22,916 bases of DNA, from positions 1-22,916 of the forward strand of contig JBBDWJ010000196.1 in the NCBI GenBank assembly GCA_040902925.1, given 5' to 3'. The stretch is from JBBDWJ01 sp040902925 (GTDB taxonomy: Bacteria; Acidobacteriota; Terriglobia; Bryobacterales; UBA6623). The stretch's first letter is position 1, and each line of letters starts with the position of its first letter. This document shows positions 15,641 to 22,916 of this stretch, piece after piece. A model generated the notes under the pieces. That model was not told the origin of the DNA. It worked only from the letters and a program-made list of their open reading frames with translations, and did no database searches. The position numbers and the translations under genes are program-made.

Positions 15641-16447
15641 TCACATCAAGTGATAGCAGCCGTCTTTTTCAAGCACATCCAGCGGCATCTCGAATAGGGC
15701 CGAGAGCGCTTCGGAATTCAGCATTTCGTGTTTTGGGCCGTCGCGAAAGATGCGTCCGGCTTTCATCAGGATGACGCGCTCGATCTCGGGAATGATGTTG
15801 GGCAGGTGGTGCGTCACCAGGACGACGCAAGTTCCGGCCTGGGCGATCTTCCGCATGATCTCTCGAAGCTCCGCCACCGCCCGCAGATCGAGGCTTGCGG
15901 TCGGCTCATCGAGGATCAGCGCCCTCGGGTCGTGCACCAGCGCGCGCCCGATGACGATCCGGCGCGTCTCTCCGGTCGACATTTCCGTCATTTCCTGACC
16001 GCCCAGGTGGGCGATCTCGAGCAAGTCGAGCACTTCCTCGGCCTTGTGCTCCATCTTGGGGGTGACGTGATTGTGCGGCCAGATCTCGGTGCTGCTGAAG
16101 AATCCGCTCAGCACGGCCTCTTTACCCGTGATGGGCCGCGTGCAGAGGGTCACCCAATCGGGAGACACGATCCCAAGCTGCGGCCGGAGCTTGAAAATGT
16201 TCCAGCGCTCCTGGCCGAGAATCTTCACCGTCGAACCGCCATTGCCGACCAGGGGATGACACTCCCGCGCGATCGTCTTGATCAGCGTCGACTTGCCGCA
16301 GCCGTTGGGGCCCACCAGAGCGACATGCTCGCCGAGCGAGATGGAGAGGCTCAACGAGTCGAGAGCCTTGGCGCGGCCTCGAATCACCGTCACGTTCTGA
16401 AACTCGATAAGGGAATCGCCGGAGGGAGGTTTCGTGGAAGCCATCAC
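15641..16447 (-). CDS. ABC transporter ATP-binding protein
   Basis: The predicted protein has 268 residues from a GTG at 16447, or 267 from the ATG at 16444 that immediately follows. Walker A is GPNGCGKST (46-54), the signature is STGET (157-161) instead of LSGGQ, Walker B is ALILDEP (176-182), and the H-loop His is H213 in VTHH. The STGETRR signature and overall layout recall ModF/YlmA-like ATPases. All catalytic motifs are present, so it should hydrolyse ATP. No permease or binding protein lies beside it on its strand; the ADOP permease is separated by the remnant and padR. Transport or a non-transport regulatory role both remain possible. Confidence 0.85.
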   Translation of the reverse strand: MMASTKPPSGDSLIEFQNVTVIRGRAKALDSLSLSISLGEHVALVGPNGCGKSTLIKTIARECHPLVGNGGSTVKILGQERWNIFKLRPQLGIVSPDWVTLCTRPITGKEAVLSGFFSSTEIWPHNHVTPKMEHKAEEVLDLLEIAHLGGQEMTEMSTGETRRIVIGRALVHDPRALILDEPTASLDLRAVAELREIMRKIAQAGTCVVLVTHHLPNIIPEIERVILMKAGRIFRDGPKHEMLNSEALSALFEMPLDVLEKDGCYHLM

Positions 16448-17016
16448 AGATTAAAAATTCGCGGCATCACAAGCCGTTTCCGATCAAACAGGCAAACAAC
16501 CAAGATACCACTTGCCTTGGGGCGGGCCCGCAAGGTACAAGCGGCCAGGCCGCGGTTGCGGTGACCGTTGGCTTTTGCTGTTCGTCTCTTGCCTCGCTCT
16601 GTTTTTCAAAGGCGGCTGGCCCTTGCGTTAGAGGCTATTTGTACGGGGAGGGATTGAGATGCTTTTCGAGTCCGCAATGGATTTCCACGACCTGCCCCGA
16701 AAGCCGGCTAACTTGTTTAGGCTATTGAATTCCCTTCCCGCAACTTCTAGCATGAGGCACAAATCAGGGGCGTGGTGCGTTTGTTCTTTGCGCGTCGTTG
16801 GTGTCTTAATCTAGAAGGAACCAGGCTACCGGCAAACGCCTGTCGTTGTTGGGCTATCGGACGACCGACCGGCTGGCGGGCGCGGATGCCGATCTCGTCC
16901 CCGGCAATGTGGGTTCGAATGGGGAGCGTTAGGCTCGGCCGCAATTAGCGGTTGAGGCACGGTTGATGAAGGCGGGTCAGGTTTACAGACGATGAGTTGC
17001 GGCACTTGAGGCATTC
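16448..17016. other. 569-bp stretch with little coding signal
   Basis: This lies between the ABC ATPase start and the selenoprotein start. It has a lower GC content than its surroundings in places, no convincing long ORF, and no tRNA or repeat that I can support. A short ORF (16659-16814) with a Shine-Dalgarno sequence is listed separately. The promoter of the selenoprotein unit should lie here, but I could not pick one site with confidence. Confidence 0.5.
16659..16814 (+). CDS. Possible 51-aa ORF of unknown function
   Basis: The ORF starts MLFESAMDFHDLPRKPANLF and ends at a TAG at 16812-16814. GGGGAGGG lies about ten bases before the ATG and would serve as a ribosome-binding site. Codon use is GC-rich early but becomes mixed later, and the product matches nothing I recognise. 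It may be a small protein, a leader peptide or chance. Confidence 0.2.
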   Translation: MLFESAMDFHDLPRKPANLFRLLNSLPATSSMRHKSGAWCVCSLRVVGVLI

Positions 17017-17808
17017 ATGACAACACGCGCCAGAAAGTTCGTTGGGATCGCATTGGCCTTAGTGGGAATTTACGCCGTGGTCTGCGTTGGGCTGTTTTGG
17101 GCGATGTGCCAGCCGCCCGACGATTTCGGCCGCATCATGAAGCACGTGCCGATGCCTTCGATGATGGTGTTGCCGTTCCGGCCGCTTTGGATGGTTGCGC
17201 GTGGCGGCGGCCTGAGCGCGGGCGACGAGGCGCCGGATTTCGAGTTGCTGACGCATGACAAAAGCGAGACCGTCAGGCTGCGGGACTTTCGCGGCGAAAA
17301 GCCGGTCGTGCTTGTATTCGGGAGCTACACTTGACCGCCTTTTCGCCGGGAGGTTCCCGAGCTCAATCGGATCTACGCCGACTATGGCGATCGCGCCGCA
17401 TTCTACGTGGTCTATATCCAAGAGGCGCATCCGAGCGACCTCTGGCAACTGCCATCCAATGTCAAGGACGAAGTGATTTTCAGCAGTCCTAAAACGTTTG
17501 ACGAACGCGTGAACGTTGCGAACGCCTGCGTGCGCGATCTCGGTATCGAGTTTCCGGCGCTGCTCGACAACATTGAGGATTCAACGGAACAGGCCTATAC
17601 AGGCTGGCCGGATCGCCTCTACGTGATCGACCAGCAAGGCCGCGTCGCTTACAAAAGCGATCCCGGTCCGTTTGGTTTTACTCCCGATGCGATGGAAGAA
17701 GCGCTGAAGAAGGTGTTGGAGAGCGGCGGCGCCGCGGCGTCGTTGCTGCCATACCGTGCTGGCGCGAGCTCGCCGCAAGGGAATCGCCAGTCCCGGAGGA
17801 AAGAATGA
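17017..17808 (+). CDS. Deiodinase-like selenoprotein, membrane-anchored (TGA = Sec106)
   Basis: One 263-aa gene is read through an in-frame TGA at 17332-17334, residue 106. GAGG (17008-17011) precedes the ATG. One membrane helix (about 7-30) anchors it with the rest probably outside the cytoplasm. The thioredoxin-fold domain starts near residue 69 (GDEAPDFELL). The active site reads FGSYT-Sec-PPF; vertebrate deiodinases read FGS(C/A)T-Sec-P(P/S)F. Downstream, YIQEAHPSDLW carries the family's Glu-Ala-His (E136, H138), and the C-terminal LYVIDQQGRVAYKSDPGPFGF matches the deiodinase GPFSY region. Family members remove iodine reductively through selenol chemistry; the substrate here is unknown. 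A bacterial SECIS-like hairpin follows the TGA. The stop codon overlaps the cytochrome start (ATGA), so the two are translationally coupled. Without recoding this would be two broken ORFs, but homology continues across the TGA in one frame. Confidence 0.9.
17335..17370 (+). promoter_or_regulatory. Bacterial SECIS element in the coding sequence
   Basis: Core hairpin: GCCGGGA (17345-17351), loop GGT (17352-17354), TCCCGAGC (17355-17362), forming seven pairs with one bulged A at 17360. CCG at 17335-17337 can also pair with CGG at 17368-17370 below an internal loop. The first loop G lies 17 bases after the TGA, and the apical loop begins with GG. Bacterial SECIS elements sit directly 3' of the UGA, with a G in the first two loop positions and about 16-37 bases of spacing, and bind the SelB elongation factor. 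Confidence 0.82.
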
Positions 17809-20644
17809 CGAAGAGCCGCCTGCTGGGCGCCGGCCTGATCATCCTGATTCTGAACTCGGGGTGGCTGTGGGCCTTTGCCGAGCCGACGCTGTTCTACGTA
17901 GGCAATGTGCTCGGCCATATCGGCATCGGGTTGGCGCTGGTTGTGTTGCTGGCGGCTCACCGCGAACTGCTGCGGCAACTATGGCGGGAGCGCGGGCGTG
18001 CCGCGGTGCTGCTGTCGGCCGCATGCCTCGCGCTGGGTTTGCTGCTGTGTGCTATCGGCGCCACGCGGGCGAACGCGCCGATTGTCGTGGCGCATGGCGC
18101 GGCGGGGTTCCTCGGCGCGGCTTTGCTCGTGGTGTTCGCATGGCGGCGTTATCCGTCGTTTGGCCGCTGGGCCGGTGCGGCTATTCTGGTGGCTCTGCTG
18201 TTGCCCGCCGGGGAATACCTGCGGCTGCGGTTCCATCCGCAGCGCGGCCTGGAGCGCATCATCAACCCCACGACCGCGCCGCTGACGATGGACGGCGAAG
18301 GCGGCGGCCCCGAAAGCCCGTTTTTTCCGTCTTCCTCGACCACCAACGTCGGGGGAGTGATTCCATCCGAGTTTTTTCTCGACTCGAAAGCCTGCGGCGA
18401 GTGCCACGAAGATATTTACGAGCAGTGGAACAGCTCGATGCACCACTTCTCGTCGTTCAACAACCAGTTCTATCGCAAGTCGATTGAGTACATGCAGGAG
18501 ACAGCCGGGGTCGAATCGTCAAAATGGTGCGCCGGCTGCCATGACCACGCCATGTTCTTCAACGGGCGGTTCGAGAAGCCGGTGATCGAGCAGATCGATA
18601 CCCCGGCGGCTCAAGCCGGGTTGGGCTGCATGTCGTGCCACTCAATCACGCACGTGCCTGACACGATGGGCAACGGCGGCTTCGAGATGACCTATCCGCC
18701 GCTTCATGAGCTGATGACCAGTGAGAACGCGGCCGTCCGCACGCTCAATAAATACGTCATCAACACCGCCCCTGCCGCTCACCGCAAGGCGTTCATGAAG
18801 CCGTACATGCGGCTGGATTCGGCCGAGTTCTGCTCGACCTGCCACAAGGTTCACCTCGACGTTCCGGTGAACAATTACCGCTGGTTCCGCGGCTTCAACG
18901 ATTACGACGCCTGGCATGCCAGCGGCGTGTCGGGCTATGGGGCGCGCTCGTTCTACTACCCGGCGAAATCGGCGACCTGCGTCGATTGCCACATGCCGCT
19001 GGTGCCCTCTGACGGCCCCGGCAACCATGACGGCGTTGTCCACTCGCACCGCTTTCCGGGGGCGAACACGGCGGTGCCCTATGTGAATGAGGATGAGAAG
19101 CAGCTTCAGACGGTTATCGATTTCCTGAAAGACGACATCATCGGCGTGGATATCTTCGCCGTTTCGCCCGTTACTGTCGGTAGCAATTCGCCGCAGAAGG
19201 TGCGGCGGGCCGAGGAAGCTCCGGTGGCTGCGTCCACAATTGCGGCGGGCGANNNNNNNNNNCCTCGAACGACGCCGGCGGCGGGCCGATCGTGTTGCGC
19301 GAAGTCGGCGCGATCGCGGCGCCGATCGACCGTGCTCAGCCGGTGATCCAGCCGGGCGACTTCGTCAAACTCGATGTCGTTGTGCGCACCAAGAAGATCG
19401 GGCACCTGTTCCCGACAGGCACGGTGGATTCGTTCGACATCTGGCTCGAGATGAAGGCCGAGGACGCGAATGGCAAGCCGATTTTCTGGAGCGGCCGCGT
19501 CGAAGATGACGGCAAGGGTCCAGTCGAGAAGGGTGCGCATTTTTATCAGTCGTTCCTGCTCGACGAGCATGGCAATCCGATCAACAAGCGCAACGCGTTC
19601 CACGCCCGGACGCTGCTGTATTCGCGGCTGATTCCGCCCGGCGCCGCCGACGTTATCCACTTCCGCATGCGCATCCCCGAGGACGCCGCCGGTCCCATCC
19701 GCGTACACGCCAAGTTGAACTACCGCAAGTTCTCGCACTACTACACGCAGTTCGTTTACGCGGGCCAACCGGTCCCGGGCGCGGGCGGCGAATTCAGCAA
19801 AGACTTCGACGACCGCGAGTTCCATTTCTCGCCGGAGAACATCCCCGAGAACGTTTCGGGCAAGATCAAGGGGCGCATCCCCGATCTGCCGATCGTGACG
19901 CTCGCCGAGCACACCGCTGAATTGCAGATCGGCCCCGGAGAAACGAAGTGGGAGCACACCACCCTTGCCGAGGACTACATCCGTTGGAACGACTACGGTA
20001 TCGGCCTTCTGTTGCAAGGTGATTTGAGAGGCGCGGAGTGGGCCTTCCAGCGCGTTACCGAAGCGAAACCCGACTATGCCGACGGGTGGTTGAACATCGC
20101 GCGGGCGTTGATCCAAGAGGGCCAGACCACCACCGCCTGGCCTTCCATCAACAAAGCGCTCGAGATCAACGACACTCTTGGACGCATCCACTTTTTCAAA
20201 GCGATGATCGAGAAGGCTGAAGGCAAGTACGACGAGGCCCTGGCTTCGCTACGCGTGGTCGACCAGCAATACCCGCTCGATCGCGTCATGCTGAATCAGA
20301 TGGCGCGGCTACTTTTCCTGCAGCGTAACTACCAGCAGGCTCTGGCCGTGCTCGAACGTGTCGCGCGGATCGACCCTGAAGATCTGCAAATGCACTACAC
20401 CGCAATGCTCTGTTACCGGGGTCTGGGCCAGGTGGAACAAGCGCAGCGCGAAGAAGCCCTCTTCCAGCGATTCAAAGCCGATGAGGACTCGCAAGTGATT
20501 ACCGCCGGAGTCCGGCGGCACAGCCCCGAAGACAACAACGAGCGGCAAGTGATTCACGAGCACGTCTCGGTCAACCTGACCAGCGAGGTGGCCCGCTCGC
20601 GCTCGCAGGACTCCGCAAAGAGCGCAGCCGGAGGGCAGCCATAG
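17805..20644 (+). CDS. Membrane-anchored pentahaem cytochrome c with C-terminal TPRs, split by an assembly gap
   Basis: GGAGGAAAG precedes the ATG, which overlaps the selenoprotein stop. Four membrane helices fill residues about 5-140. Five CxxCH haem sites follow: CGECH 197-201, CAGCH 242-246, CMSCH 275-279, CSTCH 343-347 and CVDCH 392-396, in a cytochrome-c554-like layout. Ten Ns at 19253-19262 interrupt it. Coding resumes in another frame at 19265 (SNDAGGGPIVLREVG), which requires a true gap length of 2 modulo 3. After the gap comes a beta-rich domain containing GHLFPTGTVDSFDIW, common in multihaem proteins, then about four TPRs (for example RGAEWAFQRVTEAKPDYADG and QQALAVLERVARIDPED). About 940 residues are visible plus the gap. 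It should carry electrons across or along the membrane; its partner is probably the upstream selenoprotein. The split is an assembly artefact, not evidence of a pseudogene. Confidence 0.87.
19253..19262. other. Assembly gap of ten Ns
   Basis: Unresolved bases inside the multihaem cytochrome gene. The reading frames on either side imply a true length congruent to 2 modulo 3, so the ten Ns are a placeholder. Confidence 0.98.
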
Positions 20645-20684
20645 ACGTGAGTAGAGATCGATTATCCGCTGGCGAGGCCCGCGC

Positions 20685-21179
20685 ATGAAAACACTGCTGC
20701 TGTTCCGCCACGCCAAGTCGGACTGGGATGCCGAGTTCGAGCACGACCGCGAGCGGCCCCTCAATAAGAGAGGAAAGCGCGCCGCTAAGCGGATGGGCCA
20801 ATATCTAATTGAGGCTGGCAGCGTGCCGGGCCGCGTGCTCACCTCGCCAGCGGTTCGCGCCCGTGAGACAGTGCGGTTGGCGTCAGAGTCCGGCGGCTGG
20901 AAAAGCAAGATAGAAGTCGAAGATGGCTTGTATGAGGCGGCGCCCGATGCTATTGCCGCCCTGATTCACGAACAACCCGACGTGCACAGCATCGTGTTAC
21001 TGGCCGGGCACGAGCCGGCCCTTTCAGAAACCGTCAGCCGGCTGATCGGCGGTGGACAGGTGAGCATGCCGACGGCTGCCATCGCTTGCATCGAGTTTGA
21101 TGTGGAGCGCTGGAGCGATGTGAGCGCCAACGGCAGGCTGGCCTGGCTTGTCACACCGAAACTGCTTGCCGGCGAGTGA
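20685..21179 (+). CDS. SixA-like histidine phosphatase
   Basis: The predicted protein has 164 residues. The phosphoglycerate-mutase-like fold begins with the RHG-type motif as LLLFRHAKSDW (Arg8, His9), where His is transiently phosphorylated. A second conserved His lies in LLAGHEPALSE, and PLNKRGKRAAKRMGQYL follows the active-site loop. SixA enzymes remove phosphate from phosphohistidine on signalling or phosphotransferase proteins; small relatives also act on other phosphoesters, so the substrate is not fixed. The gene starts 40 bp after the cytochrome stop on the same strand and may be cotranscribed, though a functional link is not evident. It converges with the VanZ-like gene. Confidence 0.9.
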   Translation: MKTLLLFRHAKSDWDAEFEHDRERPLNKRGKRAAKRMGQYLIEAGSVPGRVLTSPAVRARETVRLASESGGWKSKIEVEDGLYEAAPDAIAALIHEQPDVHSIVLLAGHEPALSETVSRLIGGGQVSMPTAAIACIEFDVERWSDVSANGRLAWLVTPKLLAGE

Positions 21180-21227
21180 AGCCCGGAATCTGTTGCGATG
21201 GCTGCGGGGGAAATCCGCGTCTCCCGG

Positions 21228-21695
21228 CTACGGCAGCGCTTTCTGGACTTCTGCATGGCGCGCGGAAAACAAGCGTATCCAAATCCAAGCCGCAAGCGAG
21301 CCGCTCGCGCCGTTTAGAGCCACATCCGCAAGGGATGGTCCACGGCCCTCAAAGGCTAGTTGCAGAGCCTCGCTGAGCGCGCCCACGGCGAAGGACCAAA
21401 TCATCGCCCGCGGCAGCGCGTTCAGCCACGGCCAACCCGCCGTGACCAGCAGCCAGCCGAGCACCGCAAACAAGACAACGTGATATCCCTTTTGCAGCAG
21501 GAGCATCGGCACGCCGGCGCCAAGTTCCGAGGTCGCCGAAAACAAGGCATACAGCTCGTTGGCCCAACGGCCGGCGACGCCCGTGGACGAAAAGAAAATC
21601 AAACCGAGCCACGCGCCAAGGAAAAGGTTCTGGGGCGAAAGCCGGTCGCCTGAGGAATTCAAGGTCGGTTTCTCTTTCGTTCGCGCTCGAACCAA
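21228..21695 (-). CDS. VanZ-like membrane protein
   Basis: The predicted protein has about 155 residues from a TTG at 21695; the start is uncertain because no ATG or GTG with a good ribosome-binding site is near, and a TTG at 21663-21665 is an alternative. Four membrane segments are visible (NLFLGAWLGLIFF, KGYHVVLFAVLGWLLV, AMIWSFAVGALSEALQLA and ALNGASGSLAAWIWI). The KxxHxxxFAxLG motif and the ExxQLxFxGRxxSxxDVxxNxxG pattern are those of the VanZ family, named from teicoplanin resistance but widely present with no proven role. The gene ends 48 bp from the SixA-like stop. Confidence 0.82.
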   Translation of the reverse strand: MVRARTKEKPTLNSSGDRLSPQNLFLGAWLGLIFFSSTGVAGRWANELYALFSATSELGAGVPMLLLQKGYHVVLFAVLGWLLVTAGWPWLNALPRAMIWSFAVGALSEALQLAFEGRGPSLADVALNGASGSLAAWIWIRLFSARHAEVQKALP

Positions 21696-21922
21696 GGACC
21701 GCGCCGGCGGAACGGTGCCGACCTCAAGTCGACACTATCGGATTGCAGCCCTGTGCCCGCGGCCGCGCACCACGAGTCGTTCCGGCGTGGTTCTTCCAGT
21801 GTACAAGCCGCTCCGCCCCACGGCGCCAATTGCCTCTTGCGGTTTGTATTGCCGCGCGAACACTTCTAGGGCGTTGAACTTTCAGGGCCAACCCGCCGAT
21901 AAAGACTGCGTCGGAAATCACC

Positions 21923-22807
21923 ATGGCTGACACGGTCCAAACTATGGCCCCGCCGCCGCTCGATCCGGCCGATGTCATTGAGCGGGTCATCCGCGGTATC
22001 GAGAAATTCCCCGCCCTGCTACCGGTCGTGCAAAAAGGTTTGGCGGTCGTGGAGGACGCCAATGGCAGCTCCAGTCAACTCGAGCGCATCCTGCAAGCGG
22101 ACTCGGTGATGGTGGCCCGCATTCTCCGCCTCGCGAACTCAGCCTATTTTGGAGTCATGACCGAAGTGCGGTCTGTTTCCATGGCTGTCAATATCATCGG
22201 CTACCGAAAATTGCGGTCGTTGTTGCGCCACATTCTTGTGTCCGGGTTGGTCGAGCTGCTCTCGCAAGGGCGGCCGGGAGCCGCCGCAATCCGGGAAACG
22301 GCTCTCGCCGCCAGCGCGGCCGCTCACGAGCTCGCGCAGCGTTGCGACGTCGAGGATCCCGAGGAACTGCTCGTCGCCGGCCAGTTGTTCAATATCGGGG
22401 AACTGGCGCTGTTCTGGTCCTTTCCCAGGGAGTACGAGGCGCTGCTTGCCAGGCCCCGCGGTTTACCGCTAAGCCAGATGCAAAAGGCGGTGTTTGGCGT
22501 GAACTCGCTGCAAATCGGCCGGATCGTGCTCGAAGCCTGGCGGTTTCCAACCGCTTTCTGCGAAATTGCCGCCCGCTGGCCCGACCCGCTAAGTGAGTCG
22601 GCCGACTTGCTTCTGCGGCGCTACCTGGCGATCACTCATGTCGCTGTGGCTCTGGCAGCGGCACTGGCTTCACCCGCCGGGCCGGGCTCTTTCGAAGTCG
22701 AACCCCAAGTGCTCTCGGAATTGCAGCTTCCCAAACAGGTCCTGCAACAGGTCCTCAAGGCACTGCCGGACAAGATCGCGGTCGTGCGCGCCATCCTCCA
22801 AGACTAG
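21923..22807 (+). CDS. HDOD domain signalling protein
   Basis: The predicted protein has 294 residues. The HDOD domain spans about 25-225: FPALLPVVQKGLAVVEDANG opens it, LERILQADSVMVARILRLAN and SAYFGV form the characteristic helix and loop, and VNIIGYRKLRSLL follows. The later helices (LLVAGQLFNIGELALFW) keep the fold but replace the HD-type metal ligands, as usual for HDOD. These proteins generally act in signal transduction without phosphodiesterase activity, and no GGDEF, EAL or receiver domain is attached here. The start ATG follows a weak ribosome-binding region. Its stop overlaps the stop of the minus-strand gene at the right edge by two bases. Confidence 0.9.
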   Translation: MADTVQTMAPPPLDPADVIERVIRGIEKFPALLPVVQKGLAVVEDANGSSSQLERILQADSVMVARILRLANSAYFGVMTEVRSVSMAVNIIGYRKLRSLLRHILVSGLVELLSQGRPGAAAIRETALAASAAAHELAQRCDVEDPEELLVAGQLFNIGELALFWSFPREYEALLARPRGLPLSQMQKAVFGVNSLQIGRIVLEAWRFPTAFCEIAARWPDPLSESADLLLRRYLAITHVAVALAAALASPAGPGSFEVEPQVLSELQLPKQVLQQVLKALPDKIAVVRAILQD

Positions 22808-22916
22808 ACGGGCGCAGCTTGATCCCCAAGCGCCGTCCTCCCCGCCAGCGTTATTGCCAGCTTGAGAAGGTCGTCGGCGGCCCAAGCAACCCCGCCCAGC
22901 GGCGGTTCGCCCGGTG
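22804..22916 (-). CDS. C-terminal fragment of an unrecognised protein
   Basis: One minus-strand frame stays open from the right edge to a TAG at 22804-22806 and reads PGEPPLGGVAWAADDLLKLA, then ITLAGRTALGDQAAPV. Strong GC at third positions and the clean end beside the HDOD stop support a real gene, but only about 37 residues are visible. I cannot assign a family. Confidence 0.4.
   Translation of the reverse strand, partial: PGEPPLGGVAWAADDLLKLAITLAGRTALGDQAAPV

Noticed and set aside
16910..16928. A tRNA-like T-loop (GGGTTCGAATGGGG)
   Set aside because: The flanking bases cannot form the T-stem and no acceptor or anticodon arm is nearby.
17332..17334. The TGA as a simple nonsense mutation
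   Set aside because: It falls exactly at the Sec codon of the deiodinase family with a SECIS-like hairpin beside it, and the downstream sequence shows no decay. Sequencing error cannot be excluded without reads.
17407..17808. A separate gene starting at the GTG at 17407
   Set aside because: The frame is continuous with 17017 through one TGA, the GTG lies inside the conserved VVYIQEAH strand, and there is no ribosome-binding site. It is the C-terminal part of the selenoprotein.
19106..20191. A minus-strand ORF spanning the assembly gap
   Set aside because: It reads through the Ns and lies opposite the cytochrome/TPR gene, which has clear domains.

Overview
The window looks like a contig or metagenome-assembled piece from a GC-rich Acidobacteriota, probably near Solibacter/Bryobacterales. 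The main taxonomic pointer is a PadR-type regulator two bases from a 903-aa double MacB/FtsX permease, the 'acidobacterial duplicated orphan permease' (ADOP) arrangement, with a decayed second ADOP copy next to it. A BamA/OmpH outer-membrane module, Tat signals and multihaem cytochromes fit a Gram-negative soil or sediment bacterium. Ten Ns at 19253-19262 mark an assembly gap inside a gene.

Layout. 1-103: the N-terminus of a VOC/glyoxalase protein (minus). 260-1327: a DUF3592-like membrane protein (minus). 1361-2041: an unrecognised exported protein. 2426-6165: bamA and an ompH/skp chaperone gene, closed by two stacked hairpins. 6421-6972: a Nudix hydrolase (minus), divergent from 7037-9717: bactofilin, a SAM methyltransferase and an exported TPR protein. 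9801-11719: a Tat-targeted aldo/keto reductase and an exported alpha/beta hydrolase (both minus). 11979-15028: padR and the ADOP permease (minus), then the ADOP remnant to about 15583. 15641-16447: an ABC ATPase without an adjacent permease. 16448-17016: a poorly coding stretch. 17017-20644: the most interesting locus. 20685-22807: a SixA-like phosphatase, a VanZ-like protein (minus) and an HDOD protein, then the C-terminus of an unknown minus-strand gene at the right edge.

The highlight is 17017-17808. Two apparent ORFs are a single gene interrupted by an in-frame TGA at 17332-17334. The residues around the TGA (GSYT-U-PPF), the following YIQEAHPSDLW block and the C-terminal GPFGF block match the iodothyronine-deiodinase family, where this position is selenocysteine. 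A hairpin with a GGU apical loop begins just after the TGA and has the geometry of a bacterial SECIS element. I therefore call a membrane-anchored deiodinase-like selenoprotein. It overlaps by ATGA with a large membrane-anchored cytochrome carrying five CxxCH motifs, a beta-rich domain and C-terminal TPRs. Translational coupling suggests the two proteins work together at the cell envelope, perhaps as a thiol/selenol redox or reductive-dehalogenation pair; that function is inference. No selenocysteine-insertion genes (selA, selB, selC, selD) are visible here.
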